Shown here piece by piece: positions 1-8,086 of a stretch of DNA of 64,000 nucleotides. Source of the stretch: Paenibacillus sinopodophylli (GTDB lineage Bacteria; Bacillota; Bacilli; Paenibacillales; Paenibacillaceae); the NCBI RefSeq assembly GCF_005930355.1, contig NZ_VDBO01000017.1:1-64000 (forward strand), given 5' to 3'. Within the stretch, counting starts at the first letter, position 1; each line of letters starts with the position of its first letter. The notes under the pieces are model-generated. The model worked only from the letters and a program-made list of their open reading frames with translations. It ran no database searches and was not told the DNA's origin. The translations under genes and the position numbers were made by a program.

Positions 1-28
1 TGAGCCAGGATCAAACTCTCCAAATTGG
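1..28 (-). rRNA. 16S ribosomal RNA, 5' end only
   Basis: The first 20 bases are the reverse complement of the universal bacterial 16S 5' segment (GAGAGTTTGATCCTGGCTCA). The gene runs off the left edge, so only its first ~28 nt are present. The mature 5' end near 28 is estimated by aligning with the Bacillus 16S start. An rrn-type boxA and two sigma-A promoters lie upstream on the same strand, which supports a complete rRNA operon beginning here. bofA is the neighbour on the other side, as beside rrnA of B. subtilis. Confidence 0.95.
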
Positions 29-103
29 TGTTTGAAATGCTCATTACTTTTTTATCGCTTTTTCGCTTATCCCGAAGAATTTGCGAGGCAGTTATTACTC
101 GTT

Positions 104-122
104 GTTCAGTTTTCAAAGAGCA
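104..122 (-). promoter_or_regulatory. rRNA leader boxA antitermination element
   Basis: On the minus strand this reads TGCTCTTTGAAAACTGAAC, the boxA-type sequence found in Bacillus rRNA leaders. It binds the Nus antitermination complex. It lies between promoter P2 and the 16S start, the expected place. Confidence 0.75.
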
Positions 123-167
123 AGCTTTTCTTGCTTGTCGTCCGCGTGTCTCATTGGCGACTTTTAT

Positions 168-197
168 AATATATCACATGTGCCCGAGTTAATGCAA
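168..197 (-). promoter_or_regulatory. rrn promoter P2 (sigma-A)
   Basis: Minus strand: -35 TTGCAT (192-197), 18-nt spacer, -10 TATATT (168-173). It is the downstream member of a tandem pair that reads toward the 16S gene. An overlapping TATTAT could serve as an alternative -10. Confidence 0.7.
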
Positions 198-252
198 GTG
201 TTTTTTTTATTTCTTTTTTAATGCTTGTTCACTTACTCTTGGGGCGAGAAAT

Positions 253-282
253 AATATAGCATGTAAACCACTTCCGAGTCAA
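253..282 (-). promoter_or_regulatory. rrn promoter P1 (sigma-A)
   Basis: Minus strand: -35 TTGACT (277-282), 18-nt spacer, -10 TATATT (253-258). Tandem promoters about 85 bp apart are typical of Bacillus rRNA operons. It starts only ~30 bp after the bofA stop. Confidence 0.7.
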
Positions 283-311
283 CCTTTTATGCAAACCTTT
301 TTACAAACTCC

Positions 312-575
312 TCATACGACAACCCACTGAAGCGCCGTGATCAAAGCAACACCAGGAACACCTAAAGCAATAACCGTACCAATAGTAAAGGGATTCAACG
401 GAATATACATACCCGGCAACAATCCTGAATAGTTCAGAACGTACAACAATCCAGCCGCCAAAACAAGGTGCAGCGTAAAGCGCCTAACCATACCCCAGGA
501 CCACTTATTCTTCAATAATACAACAGCAAGTAGTAATGATGAAGCGATAAATACCGTTAACCAGACTGCTTTCAT
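312..575 (-). CDS. bofA: BofA family pro-sigma-K processing inhibitor
   Basis: This is an 87-residue integral membrane protein. In B. subtilis BofA, with SpoIVFA, holds the SpoIVFB protease inactive in the outer forespore membrane until the sigma-K checkpoint signal arrives. The sequence shows two hydrophobic segments (about residues 1-20 and 31-50) and a C-terminal hydrophobic stretch rich in Gly and Pro, which fits the family size. I start at ATG 575, which has GGGAGG about 7-9 nt upstream; a longer frame to 602 lacks such a site. Its ATG overlaps the yaaL stop (ATGA), so the two are translationally coupled. It is last in the dnaX-ybaB-recR-yaaL-bofA series, as in B. subtilis. Identity rests on context and topology. 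Confidence 0.88.
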   Translation of the reverse strand: MKAVWLTVFIASSLLLAVVLLKNKWSWGMVRRFTLHLVLAAGLLYVLNYSGLLPGMYIPLNPFTIGTVIALGVPGVALITALQWVVV

Positions 576-820
576 CTTCCTATCCCTCCCCAAGCCGGCC
601 ATTGCTCGCCCGCACGCTTTGCTGTACGAAGAAGCATCTCGTACCTTTTTTCAGCTGTAATGATGCAATGAATGGCATAATCAATCTGATCATTGCCAAC
701 GGCATAGTCAAAAAAGCGATTCGCGCTTTCCCATTCTCGGTGCGCCTCCGCTATTTCCAAACGAAGCTTTTCCTTATGTGCTGTATCTTTCTCAGACGAA
801 GCATGTTGCATATTGACCAA
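572..820 (-). CDS. yaaL: YaaL-like DUF2508 protein
   Basis: This is an 82-residue charged, mostly helical cytoplasmic protein of unknown function that matches DUF2508/YaaL in size and position between recR and bofA. The middle carries the family's NRFFDYAVGNDQIDYAIH-like stretch. I favour the TTG at 820 as start because GGGAGGGG sits 6 nt upstream, whereas the in-frame ATG three codons later is 15 nt from that site. The stop overlaps the bofA start by 4 nt. No catalytic motif is visible. Confidence 0.85.
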   Translation of the reverse strand: MVNMQHASSEKDTAHKEKLRLEIAEAHREWESANRFFDYAVGNDQIDYAIHCIITAEKRYEMLLRTAKRAGEQWPAWGGIGR

Positions 821-923
821 TCCGATCCCCTCCCATTTACTCAGCGTACTCGCAAGCCTTAACTATATGTATAGGCTTGGACTACGGAATAGAACGGGGA
901 AAACACAGTTCTCACCATAACTT

Positions 924-968
924 GGAACAACAAAAGCGACAGCCCGAATGATTATCGGTCTGCCGCTT
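924..968 (-). terminator. Rho-independent terminator after recR
   Basis: On the minus strand two 14-nt arms (934-947 and 955-968, with a few G-T or mismatched positions) form a GC-rich stem followed by CTTTTGTTGTT. It lies 16 nt downstream of the recR stop, so yaaL-bofA may be transcribed separately or by read-through. Confidence 0.7.
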
Positions 969-983
969 GCGTAAACGATATGG

Positions 984-1583
984 CTAATTGATTTCTCTCC
1001 GACCTTCAAGCGCTTTAGATAGTGTAACCTCGTCGGCATATTCTAGATCTCCGCCAACTGGTAGCCCATGCGCAATACGCGTCACACGAATCCCAAATGG
1101 CTTAATAAGCCTGGATAAATACATAGCTGTCGCTTCGCCTTCAATATTCGGGTTAGTAGCTAATATAAGCTCCTGTACACGCTCATCGCTCAGCCTTCGC
1201 AACAGCTCTGCAATACGAATTTCATCCGGTCCAATTCCCTCCATAGGAGAGATTGCACCTTGTAAAACATGATATTGGCCTTGAAAATCTTTCATCCGCT
1301 CGATAGCCACTAAGTCCTTTGATTCTTGGACGACGCAAATGATCGATTGATCGCGAGACTTATCCTGGCATATCCTGCACGGATCTGTATCAGTAATGTT
1401 GCAGCAAACCGAGCAATAGAACAAGTTACGCTTAACGCTTACTAGCGCCTTCGCAAAATCAATGACGTCGTCTTCTTTCATTCGAAGCACATGGAAAGCC
1501 AGACGGGCGGCCGTTTTGGGCCCAATTCCTGGTAGTCGCGTAAAAGCATCAATTAACTTCGCTATCGGTTCGGGGTAATACAA
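984..1583 (-). CDS. recR: Recombination mediator protein RecR
   Basis: RecR is a 199-residue DNA-binding protein that works with RecF and RecO to load RecA at gaps and stalled forks. Visible features are the N-terminal helix-hairpin-helix (LPGIGPKTAARLAFHVL, about residues 18-34), the four-cysteine zinc finger (CSVCCNITDTDPCRICQ, about 57-73) and a C-terminal Toprim domain ending in GLPVGGDLEYADEVTLSKAL. Length matches the family. The start is a TTG giving MYYPEP, with AAAGGAG 12 nt upstream, a rather long spacing. It follows ybaB by about 40 bp in the conserved dnaX-ybaB-recR cluster. Confidence 0.97.
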   Translation of the reverse strand: MYYPEPIAKLIDAFTRLPGIGPKTAARLAFHVLRMKEDDVIDFAKALVSVKRNLFYCSVCCNITDTDPCRICQDKSRDQSIICVVQESKDLVAIERMKDFQGQYHVLQGAISPMEGIGPDEIRIAELLRRLSDERVQELILATNPNIEGEATAMYLSRLIKPFGIRVTRIAHGLPVGGDLEYADEVTLSKALEGRREIN

Positions 1584-1624
1584 AAGAGGGTACAGCTCCT
1601 TTCAAACGGAAGCAAGGCTGCTTC

Positions 1625-1936
1625 TTAGAACAATCCTGGAATCTTCATTCCACCTGTAAATTTACCCATATCCTTGTTTGCCAACTCATCTACTTTAGCA
1701 AGTGCATCGTTAACAGCTGTAAGAACGAGATCTTGAAGCATTTCTACATCTTCCGGATCTACTGCTTCAGGCTTGATCGTAATGTTGAGCAGCTTCTTAT
1801 GGCCGTTCGCAGAAACGGTTACGACACCGCCGCCTGCCGTTCCTTCAACCGTTTTTGTTTCAAGCTCTTCCTGTGCTTTCATCATTTGATCCTGCATTTT
1901 TTTAACTTGCTTCATCATTTGGTTCATATTGTTCAT
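1625..1936 (-). CDS. yaaK: YbaB/EbfC family nucleoid-associated protein
   Basis: This is a 103-residue DNA-binding protein of the YbaB/EbfC family, which acts as a dimer on the nucleoid. It has the N-terminal Met/Gln/Lys-rich helix (MNQMMKQVKKMQDQM), the conserved VEGTAGGGVVTVSANG strand region and the C-terminal MKIPGLF ending typical of the Bacillus member YaaK. I place the start at the ATG at 1936, with GAGGTG 7 nt upstream; an ATG two codons earlier abuts that site. It lies between dnaX and recR. Confidence 0.95.
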   Translation of the reverse strand: MNNMNQMMKQVKKMQDQMMKAQEELETKTVEGTAGGGVVTVSANGHKKLLNITIKPEAVDPEDVEMLQDLVLTAVNDALAKVDELANKDMGKFTGGMKIPGLF

Positions 1937-1961
1937 TTCCATTCACCTCATCAATTAGTAT

Positions 1962-3755
1962 TTAATCCTTATCCTTCACAACGACCAAATCTTCGCCAAA
2001 AAGCTTAACGGCTTCTTCCACCCACACTGGCCTGCTGGATGGTTGAGGAGTAAGAGGGGAACCAACAGACTCATGCTCAAGCTGAAGCGTCTCACTCTTC
2101 TGTGAAACCGCTCCTTGCGCCGCAGCCTGCCAGTCTTTCATCATGACCGTTACAATTCGGAACGATCCTCCCAGCACACCCTGCATAACCTTCTCAATAA
2201 TATCACGGTTTGCAGGTTTTTCGGTCGTTTCTCGATGCATTGTATTTTTGAATGCAACGAGAATAGCATCATCCGCCGAGGCAACTGGCTCTCCGTCCTT
2301 CAACCAAGCATGAACGGTTATTTTGGCATCCTTCACGCCCTGCAGCACATCATTCCACTTCATACGGATTTGATTAAACTCAGGACTGCCTGCAGTTGCC
2401 AAATAAGGATCAAGCTTTACGGTTCGCGTTGCCCCTCCAGCAGCGCCGAATGAAGTACGAACTGCATTCGTACGCGCTGCTTGCTTGCTCGCCGCTTGAT
2501 CTGCAGCCGATGACTGGCCACCGCCAGTCAATCCATTCTGCATTGCCTGCTCCAGTTTTCGCTCAAGCGCCTCCACCTGCTGCCGCAGTCGCCCAACTTC
2601 TGCACTTTGCGCACCATTAGAAGCGGTCGGTTCAGCAGTTGAAGCAGCCGCACCGGCAGCAGCTTGATCGTCACCGAGCGTGCATAGCTTCATGAGTGCA
2701 ACCTCAAATAATGTTTGCGGTTGTGAAGCATGCTTCAGTTCGACCTGATAGCGATTAAGCGTATCAATCATAGCGAACAGCCTAGCCGGCGTGAAGGCTT
2801 CAGCCATCATTTTGAACCTCTGCGGATCAACAATACGTTCCGTTGCTGTGCCGCCTTGTGGAGCAAGCTTCATAACTAATAAATCACGGAAATAATAAAT
2901 CAAGTTTTCGAGACATTTGTCCGCGCTTTTGCCTGCCTGCATCAAGCTCTCGACAAGGGGCATCACTGCAGACACATTGCGATCCTTGACAGCCTCAGCC
3001 AGCTGATAGAAATGATCAGCGGCCATGCCGCCTGTCACATCGACCGCAGCCTCAAGCGTGATACGGTTATCAGCGAAAGCAGAAACCTGCTCAAGCAAAC
3101 TAATCGCATCACGCATACCGCCTTCGGATAGCCTTGCGATATAGGCAATGGCATCCTCATCAGCCTCAATGCCTTCCTCCCGGCAAATCTTGATCAAGTG
3201 CTCAGTTTGCTCTTCCAGTGAAACCTGTCTGAAATCAAAACGCTGGCAGCGTGAGATAATCGTGGCAGGCAGCTTATGCGGTTCGGTCGTCGCCAAGATA
3301 AAGATCACATGACCCGGCGGCTCCTCTAACGTCTTGAGCAAGGCATTGAACGCTTCAGCCGTGAGCATATGTACTTCATCTATAATATAAACCTTGAACC
3401 GCACTTCCGATGGCGCATAGCGCACCTTGTCACGGATATCCCGAATCTCGTCAATTCCACGGTTGGAAGCTGCATCAATCTCAATGACATCCATAATATG
3501 TCCCGCGGTAATCCCTATGCAAGCATCACATTCATTGCATGGCTCTGCAGCAGGGCCTCGTTCACAGTTAACCGCTTTCGCTAAAATTTTAGCAGCACTT
3601 GTTTTGCCTGTTCCCCTTGGTCCATTAAACAGATAAGCATGCGATACTCGTTGTTCACGAATAGAATTCTGCAGTGTTTGGATAATGTGCCGTTGTCCAA
3701 CCATGTCCTGAAACGTCTGCGGACGCCAGGCACGGTATAAAGCGATATGTGACAC
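1962..3755 (-). CDS. dnaX: DNA polymerase III subunits gamma/tau
   Basis: This is the clamp-loader ATPase of the replisome, about 597 residues. The AAA+ domain has Walker A GPRGTGKTSAAK, a zinc module (CERGPAAEPCNECDAC), Walker B IIDEVHML and the SRC sensor (IISRCQRFDF). An Ala/Gln-rich linker (about residues 395-460) leads to a C-terminal tau region that would bind DnaB helicase and polymerase. I choose GTG 3755 (VSHIALYRAWRP, matching other DnaX N termini), preceded by AGGAAAGG at 5 nt, over an upstream frame to 3833. I saw no clear slippage site for making gamma. SRP RNA lies upstream and ybaB 26 bp downstream. Confidence 0.97.
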   Translation of the reverse strand: MSHIALYRAWRPQTFQDMVGQRHIIQTLQNSIREQRVSHAYLFNGPRGTGKTSAAKILAKAVNCERGPAAEPCNECDACIGITAGHIMDVIEIDAASNRGIDEIRDIRDKVRYAPSEVRFKVYIIDEVHMLTAEAFNALLKTLEEPPGHVIFILATTEPHKLPATIISRCQRFDFRQVSLEEQTEHLIKICREEGIEADEDAIAYIARLSEGGMRDAISLLEQVSAFADNRITLEAAVDVTGGMAADHFYQLAEAVKDRNVSAVMPLVESLMQAGKSADKCLENLIYYFRDLLVMKLAPQGGTATERIVDPQRFKMMAEAFTPARLFAMIDTLNRYQVELKHASQPQTLFEVALMKLCTLGDDQAAAGAAASTAEPTASNGAQSAEVGRLRQQVEALERKLEQAMQNGLTGGGQSSAADQAASKQAARTNAVRTSFGAAGGATRTVKLDPYLATAGSPEFNQIRMKWNDVLQGVKDAKITVHAWLKDGEPVASADDAILVAFKNTMHRETTEKPANRDIIEKVMQGVLGGSFRIVTVMMKDWQAAAQGAVSQKSETLQLEHESVGSPLTPQPSSRPVWVEEAVKLFGEDLVVVKDKD

Positions 3756-3868
3756 GCAGACCTTTCCTTTCATGTTGCCTTTTATTGCAATAAATAATTG
3801 CTGCATCCCTATTATACAACAACTATGTAGCAATCAAAACTTTCTTTTAACCGCCAAAATCGTATGCT

Positions 3869-4011
3869 CAAGCAAAAACACCTTCGGCGTCCTTTAAGAC
3901 GCTGAAGTAGCTTTGACGGTGAAATATAAGCCCTTTATAAGCAAACAAACTTATACATTCTTATATTTTAAGGTGACATGGCTGTCGCCGTCCTTTGGCG
4001 GCGCGGCGCGT
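3869..4011. repeat. Intergenic repeat, copy 1 (two-part)
   Basis: The segment 3869-3968 aligns nearly end to end with 59422-59518. Both have a hairpin around a CCTTCGG...GACGCTGAAG core, then GACGGTGAAATATA, then an AT-rich palindrome closing with TTATATT. Here the palindrome is imperfect. The remaining part (3970-3998) matches 42710-42738 at 26 of 29 positions and contains a GTCGCCG/CGGCG stem. It fills the gap between dnaX and the SRP RNA terminator; no gene is visible in this 0.4-kb gap. Confidence 0.65.
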
Positions 4012-4069
4012 TTCATTCTGTGAAATAAAATGAAAGGATCGCGATGTCATATCCTCTCCTATATTTAAT

Positions 4070-4130
4070 AAACAAAAACACCTGCTTCCGCTAATTCCGA
4101 CTAAAGCATCGAACAGCGTAACCAGGTGTT
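4070..4130 (-). terminator. Terminator of the SRP RNA gene
   Basis: On the minus strand AACACCTG (4123-4130) pairs with CAGGTGTT (4077-4084), with an inner CGCT/AGCG pairing. It is followed directly by TTTTGTTT. It lies 40 nt past the SRP RNA 3' end. Confidence 0.7.
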
Positions 4131-4169
4131 GCTTCTGTAATTAAAAAATATCATTGCGAAAATGTTTAG

Positions 4170-4442
4170 TACCGTGCACCTACTCCTGATATATGAGACC
4201 CAAGCGACATCCTTGCACTACAGCTCGAGTCAGGCACTCCCCCGGCACATGAACTAATTTGCTTATGGCTGCTTCCTTCCGGACCTGACCGGGTTCACAA
4301 ACGTCCATTGCGGAGGACCCAACTGTCAACACTGCTCGCAAGTGCCAAGACCCTACATCAACATAACCTCAAGTAGGAATTCAACCTCGCTACAGCGGAT
4401 TGCGAGTTACAGGGCACCGCTACCTCCCCATCTAGCACGGCA
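4170..4442 (-). ncRNA. scr: Signal recognition particle RNA (Bacillus-type, ~272 nt)
   Basis: This is the RNA scaffold of the signal recognition particle, which pairs with Ffh to target nascent membrane and secreted proteins. On the minus strand 4262-4285 reads as the highly conserved domain IV hairpin containing GGTCCGGAAGGAAGCAGC. The 5' end (GCCGTGCTAGATGGGGAGG) and 3' end (GGTGCACGGTAC) pair with one another and match the long Alu-domain-containing RNA of B. subtilis in order and length. As in B. subtilis it sits directly upstream of dnaX. Ends are set from the terminal pairing and the promoter position, so they may be off by a few nucleotides. Confidence 0.96.
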
Positions 4443-4448
4443 AAAATA

Positions 4449-4477
4449 AGTATAGCCGATTCGAGCACAAAGCGCAA
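4449..4477 (-). promoter_or_regulatory. Sigma-A promoter of the SRP RNA
   Basis: Minus strand: -35 TTGCGC (4472-4477), 17-nt spacer, -10 TATACT (4449-4454). The predicted start, 7 nt further at about 4442, coincides with the RNA's 5' end. Confidence 0.8.
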
Positions 4478-4511
4478 CTCGTACAATATTTTGATAATAA
4501 TTTGCCTCTTA

Positions 4512-4931
4512 TTATCTTTTGGCTTCCACATGAACGCTATATCGCGGCATATTATACTGAACGACGGATTGTGCCTTTGCTCGCAGCTGCTCGACTTGTC
4601 CATCGGACAGTGAATCATCTACATCCAAATTAACATGAAGAGCTGTTCCGTTGAAATAAATACGCGTTTTCTGTATACCGGCAATAGGCTCAAGTACCTG
4701 TTCAATCATATTGCCATCCGCATTATAGTTAAGATACTGAAGACGGTTAGGCAGGTTTGGATTGCTGTTGGAATAGCCCATATAACCGTCGTTACCATAC
4801 GTTTTCGCCTGATCCTGCTTATTGCTTCCGCATGCTGAAAGCGCGATGGCGAGTGTCAATATACACAACCACGCGGAATACTTCTGGCAAAACGATCTTT
4901 GCATCCATGAAATGATTCGTTTCTTTCCCAA
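4512..4931 (-). CDS. YhcN/YlaJ-like sporulation lipoprotein
   Basis: This is a 139-residue lipoprotein. After a positively charged start and a hydrophobic stretch comes the lipobox LSAC, with the Cys at about residue 34. The mature part is rich in Asn, Gly and Tyr, followed by a compact alpha/beta C-terminal region (IAGIQKTRIYFNGTALHVNLDV) typical of YhcN/YlaJ family spore lipoproteins, whose role is poorly known. The start is a TTG with AAGGAGG 8 nt upstream. A sigma-F/G-type promoter lies just upstream, which supports forespore expression. It stands alone between rpmE and the SRP RNA. Confidence 0.75.
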   Translation of the reverse strand: MGKKRIISWMQRSFCQKYSAWLCILTLAIALSACGSNKQDQAKTYGNDGYMGYSNSNPNLPNRLQYLNYNADGNMIEQVLEPIAGIQKTRIYFNGTALHVNLDVDDSLSDGQVEQLRAKAQSVVQYNMPRYSVHVEAKR

Positions 4932-4954
4932 TCAAAAAACCTCCTTCTAACCAA

Positions 4955-4984
4955 TAGGATGGCTGAGGGAGGCTCTTGTATTCT
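4955..4984 (-). promoter_or_regulatory. Sigma-F/G-type promoter for the YhcN-like gene
   Basis: Minus strand: -35 AGAATA (4979-4984), 17-nt spacer, -10 CATCCTA (4955-4961). The B. subtilis sigma-G consensus is TGAATA and CATACTA with 17-18 nt between. The start point would be near 4948, 17 nt before the TTG start codon and just before the ribosome-binding site. Confidence 0.55.
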
Positions 4985-5013
4985 GCCAAATAAAGGCGGA
5001 ACGATTAAATGGA

Positions 5014-5211
5014 TTAAATTCCGTATTTCTTCTTGAAACGATCGACGCGGCCGCCAGCATCCAGAAACTTTTGCTTACCCGTATAGAACGGGTGGCATTG
5101 GGAACAAACCTCTACGCGAAGGCTCGGTTTAATCGAACCAGTCTCGAAGGAATTTCCACAAGCGCAAGTTGCTGTAATGATGTGGTATGTCGGATGAATA
5201 GCTTGTTTCAT
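5014..5211 (-). CDS. rpmE: 50S ribosomal protein L31 (zinc-binding form)
   Basis: This is a 65-residue ribosomal protein of the large subunit. It has the zinc-binding cysteines of the C+ form (TCACGNSF and VCSQCHPFYTGKQKF), so it is RpmE rather than the zinc-free paralogue YtiA. The start at ATG 5211 has AGAGGTG 6 nt upstream; the frame to 5220 begins with a GTG inside that site. It ends a minus-strand series after rho and the radical SAM gene. A zinc-dependent switch with a second L31 is known in Bacillus but no partner gene is in this window. Confidence 0.97.
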   Translation of the reverse strand: MKQAIHPTYHIITATCACGNSFETGSIKPSLRVEVCSQCHPFYTGKQKFLDAGGRVDRFKKKYGI

Positions 5212-5354
5212 CTCGTTCACCTCTTTCTGCCCTGAGTCGCATGCGGACCCAGAGTTAAATCACACATCTCGGATTATAGCATGAACTCTTTTGCAGTTGC
5301 AATGAATAATCGCTCATATGTTAATATTTGCTCAAATATCCGGAAATATGATGC

Positions 5355-6608
5355 TTACCTTCGCAATGCGGCCGGTGGAACATGCGTATACGATCCGATC
5401 ACGACATCCGGCAGCTCCTCGCGGAAAATCTCAAGCATTTGCTTCATGCCGTAGATTTCCCCCTGCGCCTTAGGAATAATGGCCAAGTAGCTCTCAGGAT
5501 CGATATTCAGATTCCGCATCTGAATAAGCTTAAGGCCCGTTCTCTTCACGAATCCAATCATCGCTTCAATCTCTTCCTCTCGGTCGGTAACACCAGGGAA
5601 TATCAAATAATTGATAGAGGTGTATACCCCGTTATCGGATGCATACTTCAATGATTTCTCCACGTTCTGGAGCGTGTAGCCGCGGGGCTTGTAATAGGCG
5701 TTATAATGGTCGTCGAGCGCACTTATCGTACTTACCCGCATGAGGTTAAGTCCTGCATCAACGATGGCCCGCATATAATCCGTCAAACCTGCATTGGTAT
5801 TAATATTAATATAGCCCATTGCGTTCTGGCTGCGCACACGCTTCATCGCCTCAACGATTATTCTTGCTTGCGTCGAAGGTTCACCTTCGCAGCCTTGTCC
5901 GAAGCTGATAATGGATTCCGGTTCGCGCAGATGCTCGAGCATAATCTCGACAACCTCATCAACGGTCGGTTTAAAGTTCATGCGCGTCTGCGGTGCGACA
6001 AAACCGCTATCGTCAGGTTGCTCCGAGATACAGCCGAAGCATCCGGCGTTACAAGAATAAGAAACCGGAACAGCACCCTCCCATCTCCCAAGAAACGTAT
6101 TGGAAGAGGTTAAGCATTCATAGCCCAAAGCACAATTAGACAAGTGCTTGTACAGTCGGTTTTCGGGATATTTGGCAAGTATGCGCTCGACTTGAACGCC
6201 TAATTCACCGCGGTCGCAGTTGAGCGGATCCCATCTCTCTGGATCATCACACTGCTCCGCCGTAACATAGAAACCGCCATCTTTCCACACTACAGCTGTG
6301 TAGCCAAACAAAGGCAGCTTCTCGTTCTTATCCGCCTTTACATAACCCGGCAAGCATAACCGCGTAAAGCCTTGGGGCAGCAATGCGCCTACGGCTTGCG
6401 CGTTGCCAGGCAGCATCTGCATCTCACCCGAGTCTGGATTAAGCCCAATCGGCCTAGTGAAGGGCAGGCTCACCAATGTAGCGCCATTAGGGAGAGGGAT
6501 CAATTCCTCCTCCATAATTTCTACAATCATATCACCGCTTCTTCCAAGTGCTATAAAATCAGGATGGTCAAATACATTGCCATTCTCATCCGCATATACG
6601 AGATTCAT
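5355..6608 (-). CDS. Radical SAM protein of unknown function
   Basis: This is a 417-residue protein. The central part has the 4Fe-4S/SAM cysteine motif CNAGCFGC (about residues 186-193, spacing CxxxCxxC), followed by elements of a radical SAM TIM barrel (ISFGQGCEGEP as the Gly-rich SAM-binding loop, NINTNAGLTDYM, RVSTISALDDHYNAYY). The first ~170 residues form an extra domain I do not recognise, with NCALGYECL close to the barrel. The reaction and substrate are unknown to me. GAGGGGAG precedes the ATG. It begins 21 bp after rho on the same strand, so it is probably cotranscribed with rho; rpmE follows after about 140 bp. A peptide- or tRNA-modifying role is possible but not shown. Confidence 0.8.
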   Translation of the reverse strand: MNLVYADENGNVFDHPDFIALGRSGDMIVEIMEEELIPLPNGATLVSLPFTRPIGLNPDSGEMQMLPGNAQAVGALLPQGFTRLCLPGYVKADKNEKLPLFGYTAVVWKDGGFYVTAEQCDDPERWDPLNCDRGELGVQVERILAKYPENRLYKHLSNCALGYECLTSSNTFLGRWEGAVPVSYSCNAGCFGCISEQPDDSGFVAPQTRMNFKPTVDEVVEIMLEHLREPESIISFGQGCEGEPSTQARIIVEAMKRVRSQNAMGYININTNAGLTDYMRAIVDAGLNLMRVSTISALDDHYNAYYKPRGYTLQNVEKSLKYASDNGVYTSINYLIFPGVTDREEEIEAMIGFVKRTGLKLIQMRNLNIDPESYLAIIPKAQGEIYGMKQMLEIFREELPDVVIGSYTHVPPAALRR

Positions 6609-6629
6609 GTTGTTCTCCCCTCTGCGGCC

Positions 6630-7964
6630 TTAAGATCCGTGCGTTGTTCTAGGCGTTGGCCGCCTGTTGGTCGTTGACGAGCTGCTTTTGATACCAGAAC
6701 GCTCTGGTTTCGTTTCTACCGTTGTATCTAAAGACATGAGAAACTGTTCGTTATTCTCGCTGTCCTTCAATTTTTTCAAGAAATTATCAACATAGTCCGG
6801 CGTATCTGTCATGCCTCTGCGGATGGCCCAAACCTTCTCAAGCTCTTCCTTCGTAAGCAGCATCTCTTCGCGCCTTGTACCTGATCTACGCAAATCGAGC
6901 GCCGGGAAAATACGACGTTCAGATAGCTTGCGGTCGAGATGAAGCTCCATGTTGCCCGTACCTTTAAATTCTTCATAAATGATATCATCCATACGCGAAC
7001 CCGTTTCAATCAGCGCAGTTGCCAGAATCGTCAAGCTGCCGCCTTCCTCGACGTTACGTGCAGAACCAAAAAACCGTTTCGGACGATGAAACGCTGCAGG
7101 GTCAATACCTCCGCTAAGCGTACGACCGGATGGCGGAATAACTAAGTTGTAGGCTCTTGCAAGACGGGTGATGCTGTCCATCAAGATCACGACGTCTTTC
7201 TTGTGCTCCACAAGACGAAGCGCCCGTTCAAGCACAAGCTCTGCTACTTTAATATGATTTTCCGGCAGCTCATCAAAGGTTGATGCAATAACCTCACCCT
7301 TTACAGAACGCTGCATGTCCGTTACTTCTTCGGGACGCTCATCAATCAGCAGGACAAACAATTTAATATCAGGACGGTTTTCTGAAATGCTGTGAGCAAT
7401 TTCTTTGAGCAGCAATGTCTTACCTGTCTTAGGCGGAGCAACAATTAATCCACGTTGTCCAAGCCCTACAGGAGCAAGTAAGTCCATCATGCGTGTGGAT
7501 AGCTTAGACGATGTCGTCTCCAGAACCAGTTTCTTCTCTGGATAAAGAGGAGTAAGCGCAGGGAAATGCAGCCGTTCTGATGCCGTCTCTGGATTCTCGC
7601 CATTCACCGCATTCACCTGAAGCAGACCGAAGTAACGTTCATTTTCTTTGGGTGGACGGCATTTGCCTGATACAAGGTCGCCGCTTCTCAAATCAAATCT
7701 ACGAATCTGCGATGCAGATATGTAGATGTCTTCCTTGCTTGGCAAGTAGTTAATCGGCCGTAGAAATCCGAAGCCCTCTGGCAAAATATCAAGTACGCCC
7801 TCCATAAACATAAGGCCGCTCTTCTCCGCTTGGGCACGCAATATAGCAAATATTAATTCTTTTTTCTTTAGCGTTCCATAATAGGGAACCTGAAACTGCT
7901 TCGCTAATTTGTATAAATCAGTTAACTTCATCTCTTCTAGATCCGCGATCTGAAGGTCTGTCAT
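6630..7964 (-). CDS. rho: Transcription termination factor Rho
   Basis: This is a 444-residue hexameric RNA helicase that ends untranslated transcripts. In order: N-terminal Rho-N helical domain (MKLTDLYKLAKQFQVPYYG), cold-shock RNA-binding domain (GVLDILPEGFGFLRP) and ATPase core with P-loop APPKTGKTLLLKEIA, Walker B DVVILMDSITRLARAYN and Q-loop/R-loop elements (GGSLTILATALIETGSRMDD). A Ser/Thr/Arg-rich C-terminal tail of about 25 residues after KPERSG is longer than in many homologues. murA lies about 120 bp upstream, separated by a terminator hairpin; the radical SAM gene follows by 21 bp. Confidence 0.98.
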   Translation of the reverse strand: MTDLQIADLEEMKLTDLYKLAKQFQVPYYGTLKKKELIFAILRAQAEKSGLMFMEGVLDILPEGFGFLRPINYLPSKEDIYISASQIRRFDLRSGDLVSGKCRPPKENERYFGLLQVNAVNGENPETASERLHFPALTPLYPEKKLVLETTSSKLSTRMMDLLAPVGLGQRGLIVAPPKTGKTLLLKEIAHSISENRPDIKLFVLLIDERPEEVTDMQRSVKGEVIASTFDELPENHIKVAELVLERALRLVEHKKDVVILMDSITRLARAYNLVIPPSGRTLSGGIDPAAFHRPKRFFGSARNVEEGGSLTILATALIETGSRMDDIIYEEFKGTGNMELHLDRKLSERRIFPALDLRRSGTRREEMLLTKEELEKVWAIRRGMTDTPDYVDNFLKKLKDSENNEQFLMSLDTTVETKPERSGIKSSSSTTNRRPTPRTTHGS

Positions 7965-8042
7965 GTTCTCACCACTTTATTCAATTTTCATTATGATTTC
8001 GTTTTCTAGTAAAATCACAGGATTGATTAATCATCATTGCCG

Positions 8043-8069
8043 AATTAAACGCCGTCTATTCCACGGCGT
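8043..8069 (-). terminator. Terminator between murA and rho
   Basis: On the minus strand ACGCCGT (8063-8069) pairs with ACGGCGT (8049-8055), a 7-bp perfect stem with 7-nt loop, followed by TTAATT. The short U tract suggests partial termination, which would allow some read-through into rho. Confidence 0.55.
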
Positions 8070-8086
8070 CCGCTGCTTCCTCTTCA

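Noticed and set aside
4358..4618. 86-codon minus-strand frame
   Set aside because: It covers the SRP RNA 5' half and its promoter and the end of the YhcN-like gene; it is a shadow frame.
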